From assembly GCA_022009855.1 (NCBI GenBank), contig CP091727.1, positions 1,426,001 through 1,490,000 of the forward strand: a DNA stretch of 64,000 nt. The letters are read 5' to 3'. Positions 10,186 to 20,194 of the stretch are shown here, in pieces. Position numbers and translations under genes: made by a program. The stretch comes from Lentisphaeria bacterium (GTDB taxonomy: Bacteria; Verrucomicrobiota; Lentisphaeria; Victivallales; Victivallaceae). Position 1 is the stretch's first letter; each line of letters begins with the position of its first letter. The notes under the pieces are model-generated. The model had not been told where the DNA came from. It saw only the letters and a program-made list of their open reading frames with translations, and did not search any database.

Positions 10186-10630
10186 TCTGCATGATCCTGC
10201 CGGATTCCTTGTATTTCTTCAGCAAAAAGCTCGTGGAGGTCGAAAGGACCCCTTCGATGGTGGAGAGTTTCGCCGAGACGAACGAGGCCACCTCCTGGAG
10301 CGAATCGCCCTCCACCGTGAGCAGCAAATCGAAGCTCCCGGAGACCAGATAGAGGTCGGTCACTTCCGGGAAACGGGCAATCCGTCGCGCCACCTGGTCG
10401 AAGCCGCCTTCGCGCCGCGGAGTCACCCGGACCTCGATCAGCGCCTTGACCTTGTTGTCGTCGAGTTCGCTCTCGTTGAGAATCGCGGTATAGCCGCGGA
10501 TGACGCCGCTCTTCTCCAGTTCGCGGATCTCCTGTTCCGCCTCCGCCTCCGGGAGGCCCGACCTCAATGCGATTTCCTGAATGCCCATACGGGCATTTTC
10601 CCTCAGCAGGGCGAGAATCTTATGGTTCAT
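10148..10630 (-). CDS. Lrp/AsnC-family transcriptional regulator
   Basis: Intact 160-residue regulator. A winged helix-turn-helix lies at about 1-55 (NARMGIQEIALRSGLPEAE), followed by the RAM ligand-binding domain (VKALIEVRVTPRREGG, FPEVTDLYLVSGSFDLLL). Proteins of this family bind amino acids and control amino-acid metabolism. It is first in a minus-strand unit with the aminotransferase, so it is a natural candidate to regulate it. An IS110 copy ends 44 bp in front of its start codon and has probably replaced or displaced its original promoter. Confidence 0.93.
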   Translation of the reverse strand: MNHKILALLRENARMGIQEIALRSGLPEAEAEQEIRELEKSGVIRGYTAILNESELDDNKVKALIEVRVTPRREGGFDQVARRIARFPEVTDLYLVSGSFDLLLTVEGDSLQEVASFVSAKLSTIEGVLSTSTSFLLKKYKESGRIMQNDEEYERLKICP

Positions 10631-10673
10631 ATCCTCTCCTATGATAAAATTCCACTTCGATGCCGGGAAAAAC

Positions 10674-11693
10674 TCAATTTTTTACGAGTTTGAATTGAGT
10701 AAAATCCTCAAACATCCAGTTGTTTTTTAATGTTCGATACACGATATCGAGGAATTTGCGAGCCAAGGCGATATTGGCTTTCGCTCCACCCCGCCGACTT
10801 TTAACCGATTCATGAAAGGCATGGAGATACGGGCTGTATCGTTTTGCGATCAGCGCACATTGAACCAATGTGGTTCGTGCAATTTTGCTGCCGTTCTTCG
10901 TGATTCGTCCATGACAGACCGTATCATTTGAATTACTTACTCTCGGGACGATTCCGATATAAGCCGCAAGCTGTTTCGAAGAACGGAAGTCATGGATATT
11001 GCCGATTGTCGAGAGCAGAGTTGCCGCCCCTTTCGAACCGATTCCTTTAATGGATTTCAGATTCTTGAAGCCGTCCATCTTACTGCCATGATCCTCAATC
11101 GTCTTATCCAATTTTTCAATGCTTTGATTCAAGCTGCGAATTTGTTCGACGACCACGAACAGTTCCGTATCGGTGATTGGGTCAAAGTGAAAGCTCAAAG
11201 CTTTTCGAAGCCCGGTCTCCGTGGACAACTCCTCCCGCTTCAAAACGATGAAATTGGCAGCCAGCAGATTATTGACTTTGTTTTTCAAGACGGTACGCAA
11301 CTGAACCAGCTTTTCCCTGGTCTGCGTCAAACTTGAAATCTTCGCTTGTAAATCGTCTTTCATTCTTACCTCCGGAAGCATATCCTTTTCCAGAAACTCC
11401 GCCAATATTTTCGCGTCATGCTTGTCCGTCTTTTTCGTGGACGTGCTGATCACTTTGAACTGTGAGGGATTTACTACGACGAGCCGTCCCACATGAGCTT
11501 TCAGGAACCGGCAAAACATAAATGTGTTGCCGGTCGCTTCCACCGCCATGGCAGTATCCTTTCCGAGCAGTGAAGCAAAACCTTTCAACTCACTGATTTC
11601 GCACTTGCCGATTTTCTTCTCCTCGCCGTTTTCCCGGATACAATACGTGAAGTTGTTCCGGTGCAAATCCACTCCCACAAAACTTGTCATCAT
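10674..11693 (-). CDS. IS110-family transposase (DEDD recombinase)
   Basis: The start is taken at the ATG-ATG pair at 11693/11690, which follows GGAGG by 6 bp, giving about 340 residues. The N-terminal RuvC-like domain begins FVGVDLHRNNFTYC with the first catalytic D, and continues with the E of AVEATGN and the TDKHDAKILAEFL acidic pair. The C-terminal Transposase_20 domain has SIKGIGSKGAATLLSTIG, AAYIGIVPR and the catalytic serine region SNSNDTVCHG. The gene is intact, so the element may be active. It differs strongly from the second IS110 copy at 40.8-41.9 kb. Confidence 0.93.
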   Translation of the reverse strand: MMTSFVGVDLHRNNFTYCIRENGEEKKIGKCEISELKGFASLLGKDTAMAVEATGNTFMFCRFLKAHVGRLVVVNPSQFKVISTSTKKTDKHDAKILAEFLEKDMLPEVRMKDDLQAKISSLTQTREKLVQLRTVLKNKVNNLLAANFIVLKREELSTETGLRKALSFHFDPITDTELFVVVEQIRSLNQSIEKLDKTIEDHGSKMDGFKNLKSIKGIGSKGAATLLSTIGNIHDFRSSKQLAAYIGIVPRVSNSNDTVCHGRITKNGSKIARTTLVQCALIAKRYSPYLHAFHESVKSRRGGAKANIALARKFLDIVYRTLKNNWMFEDFTQFKLVKN

Positions 11694-11960
11694 CGTCAGC
11701 CTCCATTCGTTTTTCACGAATCGAAGCGGAACTGCTGTCACGGCCTCACCATCCTCCTATACAGAGTAGTCGAATTAACATCGCTCTCTACGGTGGCGCT
11801 CTGGTTTGCAGATCTGACTAATCTCCTTTCCGGGGTCATCCTCTTCTCGGAGGCGCCTCAAATAAATATTCAGTCTGCAACCTGTCCGCTTCCATACGTG
11901 TAAGTTAATCGCCATAAATTACACGCCGCAAGCAGAAACCGCGAACGTCAGCTATTTATC
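10674..11960 (-). mobile_element. IS110-family insertion sequence (copy 1)
   Basis: It consists of one DEDD-type recombinase gene and a roughly 260-bp non-coding upstream end. Family members lack terminal inverted repeats, so the limits are approximate. It is inserted directly upstream of the Lrp gene and downstream of cdsA. The upstream non-coding end is where this family encodes its bridge RNA. Confidence 0.75.
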
Positions 11961-12004
11961 ATACCATCTCCTTTCCCGCGGGTTCTGCCGCGCGGATGAT
12001 CTGT
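11694..12004 (-). other. Non-coding left end of IS110 copy 1, possible bridge RNA region
   Basis: There is no protein gene here. On the minus strand it contains GTGTAA/TTACAC arms around a short loop (about 11900-11926), the palindrome GAGGCGCCTC near 11852, and TTCGT/ACGAA just before the transposase ribosome site. In the IS110 group the bridge RNA lies in this position. I infer that it is encoded here but cannot fold it. The final bases before 12005 are the tail of the cdsA transcript. Confidence 0.4.
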
Positions 12005-12934
12005 TCAGTTGATTTTCCACATGCCCAGCACGATGAAGAGTGCGCCGTTGTAGATGAAGCTGTCGAGCACGTCGAATACGCCGCCCATGCCCGGAATGAT
12101 CGCGCCGGAATCCTTCACTCCGGCGCTCCGTTTCAGCGCCGATTCGGTCAGGTCGCCGGCGAGGCTGCCGATGCCGAGCACCACACCGGCTGTGATGTAC
12201 CACCAGATCGAGGTGCCGAGATTCTGGAACGGCATCCGGCAGAAGGGGGCTTCGGCGTAGATCTTCCAGAAGATCAGGCTCACGCCGACCGAAAAGAGCA
12301 GTCCGCCGACGGTACCCTCCCACGATTTCTTCGGGCTGATCGAGGGGCAGATCTTGTGGTTGCCGTTCTTCATCCAGCGTCCGGAGAGCATGCCGAAGAT
12401 GTAGCCGCCGGTATCCATCGCCTTGGTCACCAGAATCAGAAAGAGCAGCTGGCGCGCGCCGATGTTCAGCGGTACCGGCCCGAGCGGCACGGTCCGGTTG
12501 AAGTAGACCGAAACCACCGCGAACATCGAGCTGCCGATCAGCACCAGCACGCCGAGCGAAGCCGCCGCGCGCAGCAGCAGCTCCTTCCGGCGCTCCCGGC
12601 CGAAGAGCACGAGAAACCAGCCGCCGAACACGGTGAAAACCAGCAGCAGAAACTCAAATTTCATCAGGAGCTGCGCCATCTCGACCTGGCCGATGTTCAG
12701 CAGCGTTCTGGCGGCAAGGTAGCCGAGGAAAAGCAGTCCGCCGAGCAGGGCTGTGGTTTTCGGCAGTGCGGGCGCGCCGCACTTTTCGACCAGTTTGCAG
12801 CACTCATGGAGCGTCGCGGCGATGGCGCCCGAAGCGACGATGGTGAAGAGCCATGGCCCTCCCGCCCGCCAGTAGACGACGGCGGCGAGCAGCGCCAGAA
12901 GCAGTGGAAAGCTGATTGCCCGATAGAGAAACAC
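12005..12934 (-). CDS. cdsA: Phosphatidate cytidylyltransferase
   Basis: Intact 309-residue integral membrane enzyme that makes CDP-diacylglycerol from phosphatidate and CTP for phospholipid synthesis. About eight hydrophobic helices are visible, starting at residue 5. The family signature lies near the C terminus: SALKRSAGVKDSG followed by IPGMGGVFDVLDSF, with the D of the metal site (GSLAGDLTES) just before. It follows uppS on the same strand after 47 bp. cdsA beside uppS is a widely conserved arrangement linking phospholipid and lipid-carrier synthesis. Confidence 0.95.
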   Translation of the reverse strand: MFLYRAISFPLLLALLAAVVYWRAGGPWLFTIVASGAIAATLHECCKLVEKCGAPALPKTTALLGGLLFLGYLAARTLLNIGQVEMAQLLMKFEFLLLVFTVFGGWFLVLFGRERRKELLLRAAASLGVLVLIGSSMFAVVSVYFNRTVPLGPVPLNIGARQLLFLILVTKAMDTGGYIFGMLSGRWMKNGNHKICPSISPKKSWEGTVGGLLFSVGVSLIFWKIYAEAPFCRMPFQNLGTSIWWYITAGVVLGIGSLAGDLTESALKRSAGVKDSGAIIPGMGGVFDVLDSFIYNGALFIVLGMWKIN

Positions 12935-12957
12935 TTTTTTAAATCCTTCCTCTCAAT

Positions 12958-12991
12958 CCGTTATTTTCCCGTTGTTTTCCGTTATTTCCGG
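12958..12991. repeat. Tandem CCGTTATTTTCC-type repeat between uppS and cdsA
   Basis: Three near-copies stand in a row: CCGTTATTTTCC, CCGTTGTTTTCC and CCGTTATTTCC. They overlap the uppS stop codon. Related motifs occur at 22003-22058, 22123-22140 and 28400-28482. Confidence 0.5.
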
Positions 12992-13679
12992 CCGCCGAAG
13001 CGGCGGTCTCGCTGCTGAAAGGCGGCGACGGCGGCTTTGAATTCCTCTTTGCCGAAATCCGGCCAGAGGGTGTCGGTGACATACAGTTCGGCGTAGGAGA
13101 GCTCCCAGAGCAGGAAGTTGCTCAGCCGAAGCTCGCCGCTGGTCCGGATCAGCAGATCCGGATCCGGAATATCCGGCGCGTAGAGGTAGTTGCGGAAGCT
13201 CTCCTCGGTGATCTCCCGGCGCGGCTGCCCCGCCAGTTCGGCGGTGATCCGGTTGACCGCGTCGACGATCTCGGCGCGGCCGCCGTAGTTGAGCGCGAGA
13301 TTGAGCGTGCCCTTCGCGTTGTTCTTCGTCGCTTCGACGGCGGCGAGCAGTTTCTTGCGCGCGCCGGCGGGGAGTCCGCCGGTCCGACCGATGGTGCGCA
13401 GCCGGACCTCGCGCTTCTGCAGCTCCGGCAGGTTCCGGTCGATGAACTCCTCAAGCAGATTCATCAGCGCCGCGATCTCGGCGGGCGGACGCTTCCAGTT
13501 TTCGGTGCTGAAGGCGTAAAGGGTCAGGAATTCCACACCGCACTCGTTCGCCGCTTCCAGCACCTCGGAGACCTGTTTCGCCCCTGCCGGTGACCGGCGG
13601 TACGGGGCAGACCGCGCTGCTCCGCCCAGCGGCCGTTGCCGTCCATGATGATGGCGACATGGCGGATCGTACCATTCAT
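12982..13679 (-). CDS. uppS: Isoprenyl (undecaprenyl) diphosphate synthase, frameshifted
   Basis: The ATG at 13679 overlaps the stop of the upstream sugar isomerase gene (ATGA). The product begins HVAIIMDGNGRWAEQRGLPR, the diagnostic first block of cis-prenyltransferases with the catalytic Asp. The frame changes near 13580, inside CACCGG-CAGGGG where one G appears missing. It then continues with FLTLYAFSTENWKRP and ends with the PDLLIRTSGELRLSNFLLWE block and a C-terminal basic tail. Joined length is about 233 residues, normal for the family. The enzyme builds the C55 lipid carrier for peptidoglycan and is essential, so the frame change is most likely a sequence error. Confidence 0.93.
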
Positions 13680-14329
13680 CGCTCGTCTCCGCCGAACATC
13701 GCATCCTCGACCGCCGCACAAACGGTGTGGTAAACCGGCAGGTGGAGCTCCTGGATGCGATAGGTTTCCGAATCGGGAACCGCGATCACGACGTCGGCGT
13801 ATTTTTCGCAGGCGCCGTGGCGGTTCCCGGTCAGCAGAATGGTGCGGATTCCCATCATCTTCGCGGTCATTTCGGCGTATTTGACATTGACCGCGCCGCC
13901 GCCGGTGGAGATGCCGAGAAGGACATCCCCCGTCGTCCGAGCGCGTAGAGCTGCTGAGCAAAGACCAGAAAGGGATCGACGTCATTGCAGAACGCGCTGG
14001 TGAACCCCGGATGCGACAGCAGCGAGACGGAGCGGAGTCCGCGCTGGAGTTTCCCGGCCAGTTCCGAACCTTCCGCGCCGAACCTTTCGGTAAAATGTTT
14101 CTGCTCCGCCGCCGGCAGTTCGCGTCGCAGCAGGAACCCTTTCAGAAACTCCCCGCAGATGTGATCTGCGTCGGCAGCTCGAGCCGCCGTTGCCGCAGCA
14201 GAATAGGGTGTTGCCCGCCCGGAACGCGGCGAGAATCATTTCGATGGTTTCGCGGATTGCGGGTGCCGCCGGCGCCAGTTCGGGGTGGCGCCGCAGAAGG
14301 GTTTCGATATGGATTTCGATCGATTGCAT
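13676..14329 (-). CDS. gmhA: SIS-domain sugar isomerase, GmhA-like, two frame changes
   Basis: The product starts MQSIEIHIETLLRRHP at 14329. It contains the nucleotide-sugar loop CGNGGS, after which the frame changes near 14190 and continues ADADHICGEF, the expected follow-on in phosphoheptose isomerases. A second change in a G run near 13942 leads to LLGISTGGGAVNV and later MMGIRTILLTGN and ETYRIQELHLPVYHTVC, the usual C-terminal block. The joined length, about 217 residues, fits GmhA/DiaA-type SIS proteins that convert sedoheptulose 7-phosphate for ADP-heptose and lipopolysaccharide. Some members regulate DnaA instead, so the heptose role is likely but not proved. Its stop overlaps the uppS start, indicating one envelope-biosynthesis operon. 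Confidence 0.85.
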
Positions 14330-14579
14330 AATCCAGTTCCTCGCTGCGTAAAATGATTTCAGATAACATAGCAAACAAACCGGTTTTTTCAATCCCGTCG
14401 ACGTTTTTTCCGGGGAATTCCGGACGATGGAGGAGACAAAACGAAAAAAGTTGTCCGCACCGGCGGATTTCCCGTGCAATTTTTCTTTTGCGCGTCTATA
14501 GTAACCCAGCCGGAAAAATGGAGTTTCACACTGTGAAAAATCCTGCGGACCCCCGGCGGAATCTGGGAGAATAAGAATC

Positions 14580-15332
14580 ATGAAAGAGCTGGAAGGAAAA
14601 ATCGCACTGGTAACCGGCGCGTCGCGCGGACTCGGCCGGGGCGTGGCCATGGTGCTGGCGGAGAAGGGAGCGACCGTCGTCGTCAACTTCCGGAGCGGCG
14701 CCGACGCGGCGGCCGAAACCGTCGCCGCCATCGAAAAGGAGGGGCGGAACCGCCGTCGCCATGCAGGCCGACGTCTCGGAGTCCGGGGAGGTCGGGAAAT
14801 TGTTCGACCGGATCGCCGGAACCTTCGGCCGGCTCGACATCCTGGTCAACAACGCCGGAACTTCGCGGGCGCAGGACATCTTTCAAATGAGCGAGGCAGA
14901 CTGGGATTTCATCCTCAAAACCAACCTCAAGAGCGTATTCTTGTGCAGCAAGCGGGCGATGGAGATGATGCGCGAACAGAACTTCGGCCGGATCATCTCG
15001 ATGACCAGCATGGTCGCCTACCGCGGCGCGGTGTTCGGCCACTGCCACTACGCGGCGACGAAGGGGCGATTCTCTCCTTCACCCGTACAATCGCGCGGAC
15101 CGGCGCGCCGTACCACATCACCGCCAATGCGATCGCACCGGGCATCATTGAAACCGAACTGCTCTTTCAGACCCACGGCGATGAGGGGGTGGCGAAGCTT
15201 GCCGCGACCGTTCCGCTCGGGCTGGGCAAGCCGCGCGATGTGGGGCTGGCGGCGGCTTTTCTCGCGGGCGAGGGGGGCAATTACATCACCGGAGCCTGCA
15301 TCGACGTCAACGGCGGAATGTACTTCCACTAG
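14580..15332 (+). CDS. Short-chain dehydrogenase/reductase (FabG-like), two frame changes
   Basis: A GGGAG site lies 9 bp before the ATG. The product starts KIALVTGASRGLGRGV, the NAD(P)-binding TGxxxGxG motif. The frame changes near 14748 and returns near 15060. The middle section holds ILVNNAGTSRAQD, the catalytic SMTSM serine and YAATK (the YxxxK pair). The end is AIAPGIIETELL and ITGACIDVNGGMYFH, typical of 3-oxoacyl-ACP reductases and related SDRs. Joined length is about 251 residues. It may act in fatty-acid synthesis or reduce another hydroxyl or keto substrate. A TATAGT -10 box at about 14495 suits its own promoter. Confidence 0.88.
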   Translation: MKELEGKIALVTGASRGLGRGVAMVLAEKGATVVVNFRSGADAAAETVAAIEKEGRNRRRHAGRRLGVRGGREIVRPDRRNLRPARHPGQQRRNFAGAGHLSNERGRLGFHPQNQPQERILVQQAGDGDDARTELRPDHLDDQHGRLPRRGVRPLPLRGDEGAILSFTRTIARTGAPYHITANAIAPGIIETELLFQTHGDEGVAKLAATVPLGLGKPRDVGLAAAFLAGEGGNYITGACIDVNGGMYFH

Positions 15333-15363
15333 GCGTCGCGGGAAACGGCCAGCCCGGCCTCTC

Positions 15364-18300
15364 CTACTCCAGCTGGAGCACCTTCCAGAGGGAGGGGTCC
15401 TCTCCGGTCCCCCATGCCAGGCGCGGCGGCCAGATACCCCTCCCGCAGTTTGCCGTCGTTGTCGTTGACGATCAGATTGAAGCGGAATCCGGTTCCGGCG
15501 ATCTCCCGCGTCATGCCGAGCGCGGCGAAGGGCAGGAGCGCCTCGTAGAGGGTCCGACGGTTTTTTTCGTCGCGCCGGGCGGTCGCCCGGACGGCGGCGG
15601 AGGGATCGGCAAACCCCTCCGGACGACTCCAGCAAAACACCTCCGTCCCGCCATCGCCGCGCCGGGCAAACCCGATGCTCCAGAACCCCTTCTGCCCCGG
15701 CAGCGCCAGGCCGAACTGGACGCTGTCTCCCCGCCAGATCGCTTCACCGGAGTTGGTCTGTGCATGACGGTCGTCGGTGACCTCCGCCTTCAGACGCAGA
15801 AACTCTCCCCGGCGCTCCAGAAAGATCCGGGCGGAGAGATCGGCCGGACCTTGCCAGTAGAAGGGCTCGTTCCCCGGAGCGCTCGGCACCAGCGCGTGGT
15901 ACTGCCCGGCGTCCGCCAGCACGAACAGCGGCTCGCCCGCCGCCGGCTTCCGGGTCAGCGCAAGCGGAATCCGTTCGATGACGGCATCATCCAGCGAGAG
16001 CTCCAGCTGCAGAGTCTCCGGATGTGAAAGCGGCGCTGTAAAGCTCTTCGCCGCCCGGAGAACGAGCCTCACCTCCCGGGTCTCGCCCGGCCGCAGCGGG
16101 ACGATTTCGCGTTCCGGCGTGACGGATACCCCGTCCGGAGCCGCAGCGTTCAGCGTCAGGGACAGCGGCTTCTCCGCCGGATTGAACAGGGCGATGGAAC
16201 AGGTGCGCTCCCTCCCCGGCTCCAGAATGAGTTGTACCGGCAGCTGTTCCGGCAGAAAACCGCGCGTGAGGCGGATTTCCCCGCTCCCGCCCGGGGGTGT
16301 TTTCAGCGTGAAGGGGGTGGAGGTGACCGGGATGCATGCGTGTTCTCCCCGGAGTTCGACCGGCGTCTCCTTCCCGAAGAGATCCACCTTTACGGTTCCG
16401 GGGGAAGGGTGGCGAAGAGGGTCCGGGGGCGTTCACGCTGATTGCTCCAGAGCGCCAGAAGCGCCCCGCCGTCTGTGCCGCGGAACCGCAGGGCGCTGAT
16501 CTCCTTTCCGACGGGAATCCTGTCCGTAAATTCGGCATTCCGGTAGTTGGCGGAAAGCATATTGAAGGCGAGATAGGCCGGTTTCGGCTCGAACTCCGTC
16601 GTGAGCAGGCCGAAATGGCGCTCGTAATGGCCCGGAGCGTAGAGTTCGCCCTTCTCCCGCAGATTGTACCAGTTGTAGCCCACGGCGCCGAAGGCACGGG
16701 CGGTCAGGAGTTTCCTGAACAGGCTCGCGGCCTGCTCCCGCTCGCCGATCCGGACGGAACTCTCCGCCGTTTCGTTGGAGTACCAGGGGCGGTGAGCATT
16801 CCTGCCGATCAGTCCGCTCCGCTCAAGCTGTTCCAGCTGCGACTGATAACCGGCGAGGGGGCCATGGCCGTGAAAGGCGAAAAAGGTCGAAGTGTCTGCC
16901 GCCGTTCTCTTTGAGCAGTCTGATCCAGCCGTTGTTGGAGCGGGGATCGGCCGCCGCGTCGGTCTGAGTACCCGCGATGCCCCCGTTCATGACCACCGCC
17001 TGCGGCGAAACGCGCCGGATGGCGTCATATCCGGCTCGGAGCAGCTCCATGTACCGGGAAAAGTCGAAGTTGGCGAAGAGGATCAGATCCGGTTCGTTCC
17101 AGAGTTCGAAATACCGGATGCGTCCCTGATAGTGTTCGGCGATCTTCGCGCAGAAGGCTGCGTAGAGTGCCGGATCGGCGAACCGGCCGACCCGGGCGAA
17201 TTCCGGCGCGCGGTACTTCGGCGTGAAGTCGCGGGGGACCGCCCAGTCCGGCGGATTTCCGAGGATCGCCTCCACTTCGACGCCCTGAGCGGCGAGCAGA
17301 CCGACGAGCTGGTCATAGAGGGTGAAATTCCACCGGTCCGGTTCCGGCTGAAAACGGTTCCAGGAGAAATCCAGCCGCATGATTCCGGCGCCGCAGAGGC
17401 CGGCGGCCAGAGCTTCCAGCTCCGCCTTTTCCCGGCCGAACCGCTCCATGTGGCTGCAGACGCCGAGGAGAAATCCCGGGGTACGTTTCGCGACCGGTCC
17501 CGCCGGGACCATCCGACCGAAGCGGTGTTCGCCGGAATACTCTTTCCCGGTGGCGCTGATCAGGCGGTAGTTGAGCTTCCACCACCCCGGAGCGGAGTAA
17601 TCGCCGGGAAGGGCGATGCGCCCCGGCGTTTCCGGCGTGGCCCGGGCGGACACTCCGGCCTGCCGGAGGTTGCCGGCGCCGTCCTCGATGCGCAGCACGC
17701 CGCCGAGGAAGAGCTCCCCCGCTGGCCTCGTTGCGCACGATGAGCGCAGGCGGCTCCTGCCGTTGCGGCAGCAGGAGATTCAACCGGTGTCCGGTCTCCA
17801 GCGAGATGGTCGCCGCTTCGCCGAAGCGCCGGCAGGCGAGGGAATCGAGCAGGATCACGGCGCCGGAACGCGTCCGGGCGCTGCAGTCGACAGCGATGCC
17901 GTGAAAGCGGAGCGGCCAGTCGATTTTCCGGTTTCGATCGCCGCCCCAGACAGCGGCGGCGGCGCCTTCGGCAACACGGTAGTCCAGCTGTCGTTTCCCG
18001 GAAAAAGTGCCGGAGACATTGTTGACGAACTGGAAGAGCTCCCCGCTGGAATCCCGCAGCCGGAGAACGATCCGGCGCAGTTCGACTGGTTCCGGGAACT
18101 CGACCCGAAGGGAGAAGGTCGCCTGTTCGAACCTGTCGATTTCGGGGGAGGCGGGCGAGACGAGCCCCAGTTCCATCGCGACCGGGACGGGATCGCCCCA
18201 GCGGACGGCCGTTCCATTCCGGCGGGAGCCGGACAGCGGGGCCCGTTCGATTTTCACCTGATCCAGGCCGGGAATTTTTCGCCCCTCCAGCCGGAATTCT

Positions 18301-18383
18301 GCATCGCCGAACTGCAGAAGTTCAGCGGCCGAAAGCGTCGGAAGGAGAAGATAGAGGAGAAGCGGCAGAAGGAGTTTGCACAT
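15364..18383 (-). CDS. Secreted clan GH-A glycosidase with CBM9-like tail (paralogue 1), several frame changes
   Basis: The ATG at 18383 begins a signal peptide (CKLLLPLLLYLLLPTLSA). A beta-sandwich of about 330 residues follows. Then comes a TIM barrel from FLLGVCSHMERFGREKAE to WYNLREKGELYAPGHYE, with the acid/base glutamate in ELWNEPD and a likely nucleophile in YSNETAESS. The C-terminal 190 residues are CBM9-like (WRGDSVQFGL, FRFNLIVNDNDG). The frame changes near 17720, 16880, 16680, 16400 and 15405; the last restores the ending SLWKVLQLE. Joined length is about 1,005 residues. It should hydrolyse a polysaccharide or glycoconjugate outside the cytoplasm; the substrate is unknown. Two paralogues lie at 28.7-35.0 kb. 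The prepilin gene just upstream is on the same strand. Confidence 0.85.
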
Positions 18384-18429
18384 ATTTTTTCTCTTTCGTT
18401 GAGTCTGTATCGAAATTTTTGCGTGAGTT

Positions 18430-19140
18430 TTACGGCAGTTTCCGGCCATCGACGACCAGAGCGCTGATTCCTGCCGCCTGAAGGTCGGAGATGGAGCGGC
18501 TGTCGGCGTGCCCGTCGAAGTAGGCGATGTTGGCCCGGTGGCTGTGGTGCAGGGAGATGGTGGCGTTCACTTTGACGCTGAGCGGCATGTAGTAGAATCC
18601 GTACCCGTGCTCCGGAGTGCCGGGACTGACATACATGGTGTCGGCAAAGTGAACCGCCTCGGAGGGCCTCTTCAACTTCTGCGTCGCATAGAAAAGATTT
18701 CCGGTGGTCATCACCTGATTCAGCAGACAGAAATTGCCCCATCCCTTTTCGTCCTCAAAGAGGCTCATATCCCAGGTGTCGTTGAAGCGCAGGGAGCCGT
18801 AGGTCCGAAACGGGTCGTTGATCCCCTCGGTGGGGAGCGAGGGGCAGAAGAAACTCTTCGTCCTGTAATAGGTGGAGCTGGCCAGGTATTTGTAGTCGAA
18901 CAGAAGGATGGACCATGGAACGGTCGAGCCGGCGTCGTCTTTGATATAGGTGACCACCAGTCCATTGTTGTCCATCGCGTACAACTGCATGGCCGCGGCG
19001 TTCTGACGGAGACGGTTGAGGCACTCGGTCGCCCGGGTTTTCTCCCGTGCCGCGGTCAGGGCGGGCAGCAGCATTGCCGCCAGGATGGCGATAATTGCGA
19101 TCACAACCAGGAGTTCGATAAGGGTGAAATTCTTTTTCAT
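18430..19140 (-). CDS. Prepilin-type (DUF1559-like) protein
   Basis: Intact 236-residue protein with a minimal leader (MKKN) followed by FTLIELLVVIAIIAILAAML, cleaved before F. The remaining domain carries CLNRLRQNAAAMQLYAMDN, a cysteine-containing FFCPSLP segment and the family end motif HHSHRANIAYFDGHADS. It is co-directional with, and 46 bp upstream of, the start of glycosidase paralogue 1. A divergent AraC gene starts on the other side. The cassette suggests a job linked to the enzyme, such as surface display, pilus-like assembly or substrate capture; this is inference. Confidence 0.92.
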   Translation of the reverse strand: MKKNFTLIELLVVIAIIAILAAMLLPALTAAREKTRATECLNRLRQNAAAMQLYAMDNNGLVVTYIKDDAGSTVPWSILLFDYKYLASSTYYRTKSFFCPSLPTEGINDPFRTYGSLRFNDTWDMSLFEDEKGWGNFCLLNQVMTTGNLFYATQKLKRPSEAVHFADTMYVSPGTPEHGYGFYYMPLSVKVNATISLHHSHRANIAYFDGHADSRSISDLQAAGISALVVDGRKLP

Positions 19141-19243
19141 AAAAAACCTCGCAGCATTTGCATCTGGATATAATTATACTATATTCTGCATGGAAAAACA
19201 AGATACAAAAAAGCCAGATAGTTATCATTTTGGAGTTGTTTCG
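19141..19243. promoter_or_regulatory. Divergent promoter region between prepilin and AraC genes
   Basis: A short AT-rich core (TATAATTATACTATATT at about 19169-19185) contains -10-like boxes on both strands. It separates the minus-strand prepilin start at 19140 from the AraC gene. An AraC protein encoded beside it is the natural regulator. No clean paired half-sites are obvious. Confidence 0.5.
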
Positions 19244-20130
19244 ATGTACGAACAGGCGAACCGTCCATTTCCGGATTTTCCGGTCGACATTCCGCTGCCA
19301 CTCTATGTCTGCAGCGTGGGGAAGCGAGGCGGCGAAAGCGGTTCCGGCCACGTTCCGCCGCTCCTTTCCCAGTTCATCGGCATGACCTTCTGCGTCCGGG
19401 GCTCGGGGGTGGCGTACCTCTTCGACCGCCCGTTCCGGATGCGGGAGAACGATGTGATCTTCTACTATCCGCACGAGGAACACCGTTTTCTGTCGGATTC
19501 CGAAGAGAGCGTCGTCGCCTGGGTCAATTTTGACGGGCCGCTGGCGATGTCGATATTTTCCAGTTACCGTTTTCCCCGCTTCTTTCCGCTGGCAAAGGGG
19601 TTTCCGGAGGAGATCTACCGGGAGCTGCTCGGCTGTCTGCCGAAATCCGACCACGACTCGGTGCTCCACGCGACAACCCAGCTCTTTCTGCTGTTCGAAT
19701 ATCTCGCAGGGGAGAAAAGAAAGAGCTTTCTCGAGTCGGGCGACGTCGTGGAGCGGGCGTTGCGGTACATAAAAGCCAATTTGTCAAATTCTGAACTGAA
19801 TGTCAACACACTCTGCGACGTTCTGCACCTTTCCCGCTCCACGTTCCGCAAACACTTTGTGGAGGCGATGCACGTCACCCCGGGGAATATATCCGGAATC
19901 AGCGGATCGCCCGGGCAAGAACGCTGCTGGCCGGAACCGATCTCTCCATTCAGGAAATCGGCCGGGAGTGCGGCTTTCAGGAGAAGACCTCGTTCAGCCG
20001 TTTTTTCAAGGCCTGTCCGAACAGCATGCCGCCGAGTGAATACCGGAAAATTTACAACCGGACCGGCATCGCCCCCGGAGAGCTGCCGTTACCGGAATCC
20101 CCGGTGCCGCGGCTACCCGATGACTCATGA
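19244..20130 (+). CDS. AraC-family transcriptional regulator, frameshifted
   Basis: The ATG at 19244 has GGAG 8 bp upstream; an ATG at 19190 in the same frame lies inside the promoter and is less likely. The N-terminal half is a cupin-like sugar-sensing domain (GMTFCVRGSGVAYLFDRPF, IFYYPHEEHRFLS). The C-terminal half has two helix-turn-helix motifs: NVNTLCDVLHLSRSTFRKHF, then a frame change in a G4 run near 19886. The second motif continues DLSIQEIGRECGFQEKTSF and SRFFKACPNSMPPSEYRK, the canonical AraC end. Joined length is about 296 residues. It probably activates the divergent prepilin-glycosidase unit in response to a released sugar. Confidence 0.9.
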
Positions 20131-20194
20131 CAAACAGGACGAAGTCCGGACGAGGGAGGAAGCGCAACCATGAGAAAGAGAGGATAAGATACAG

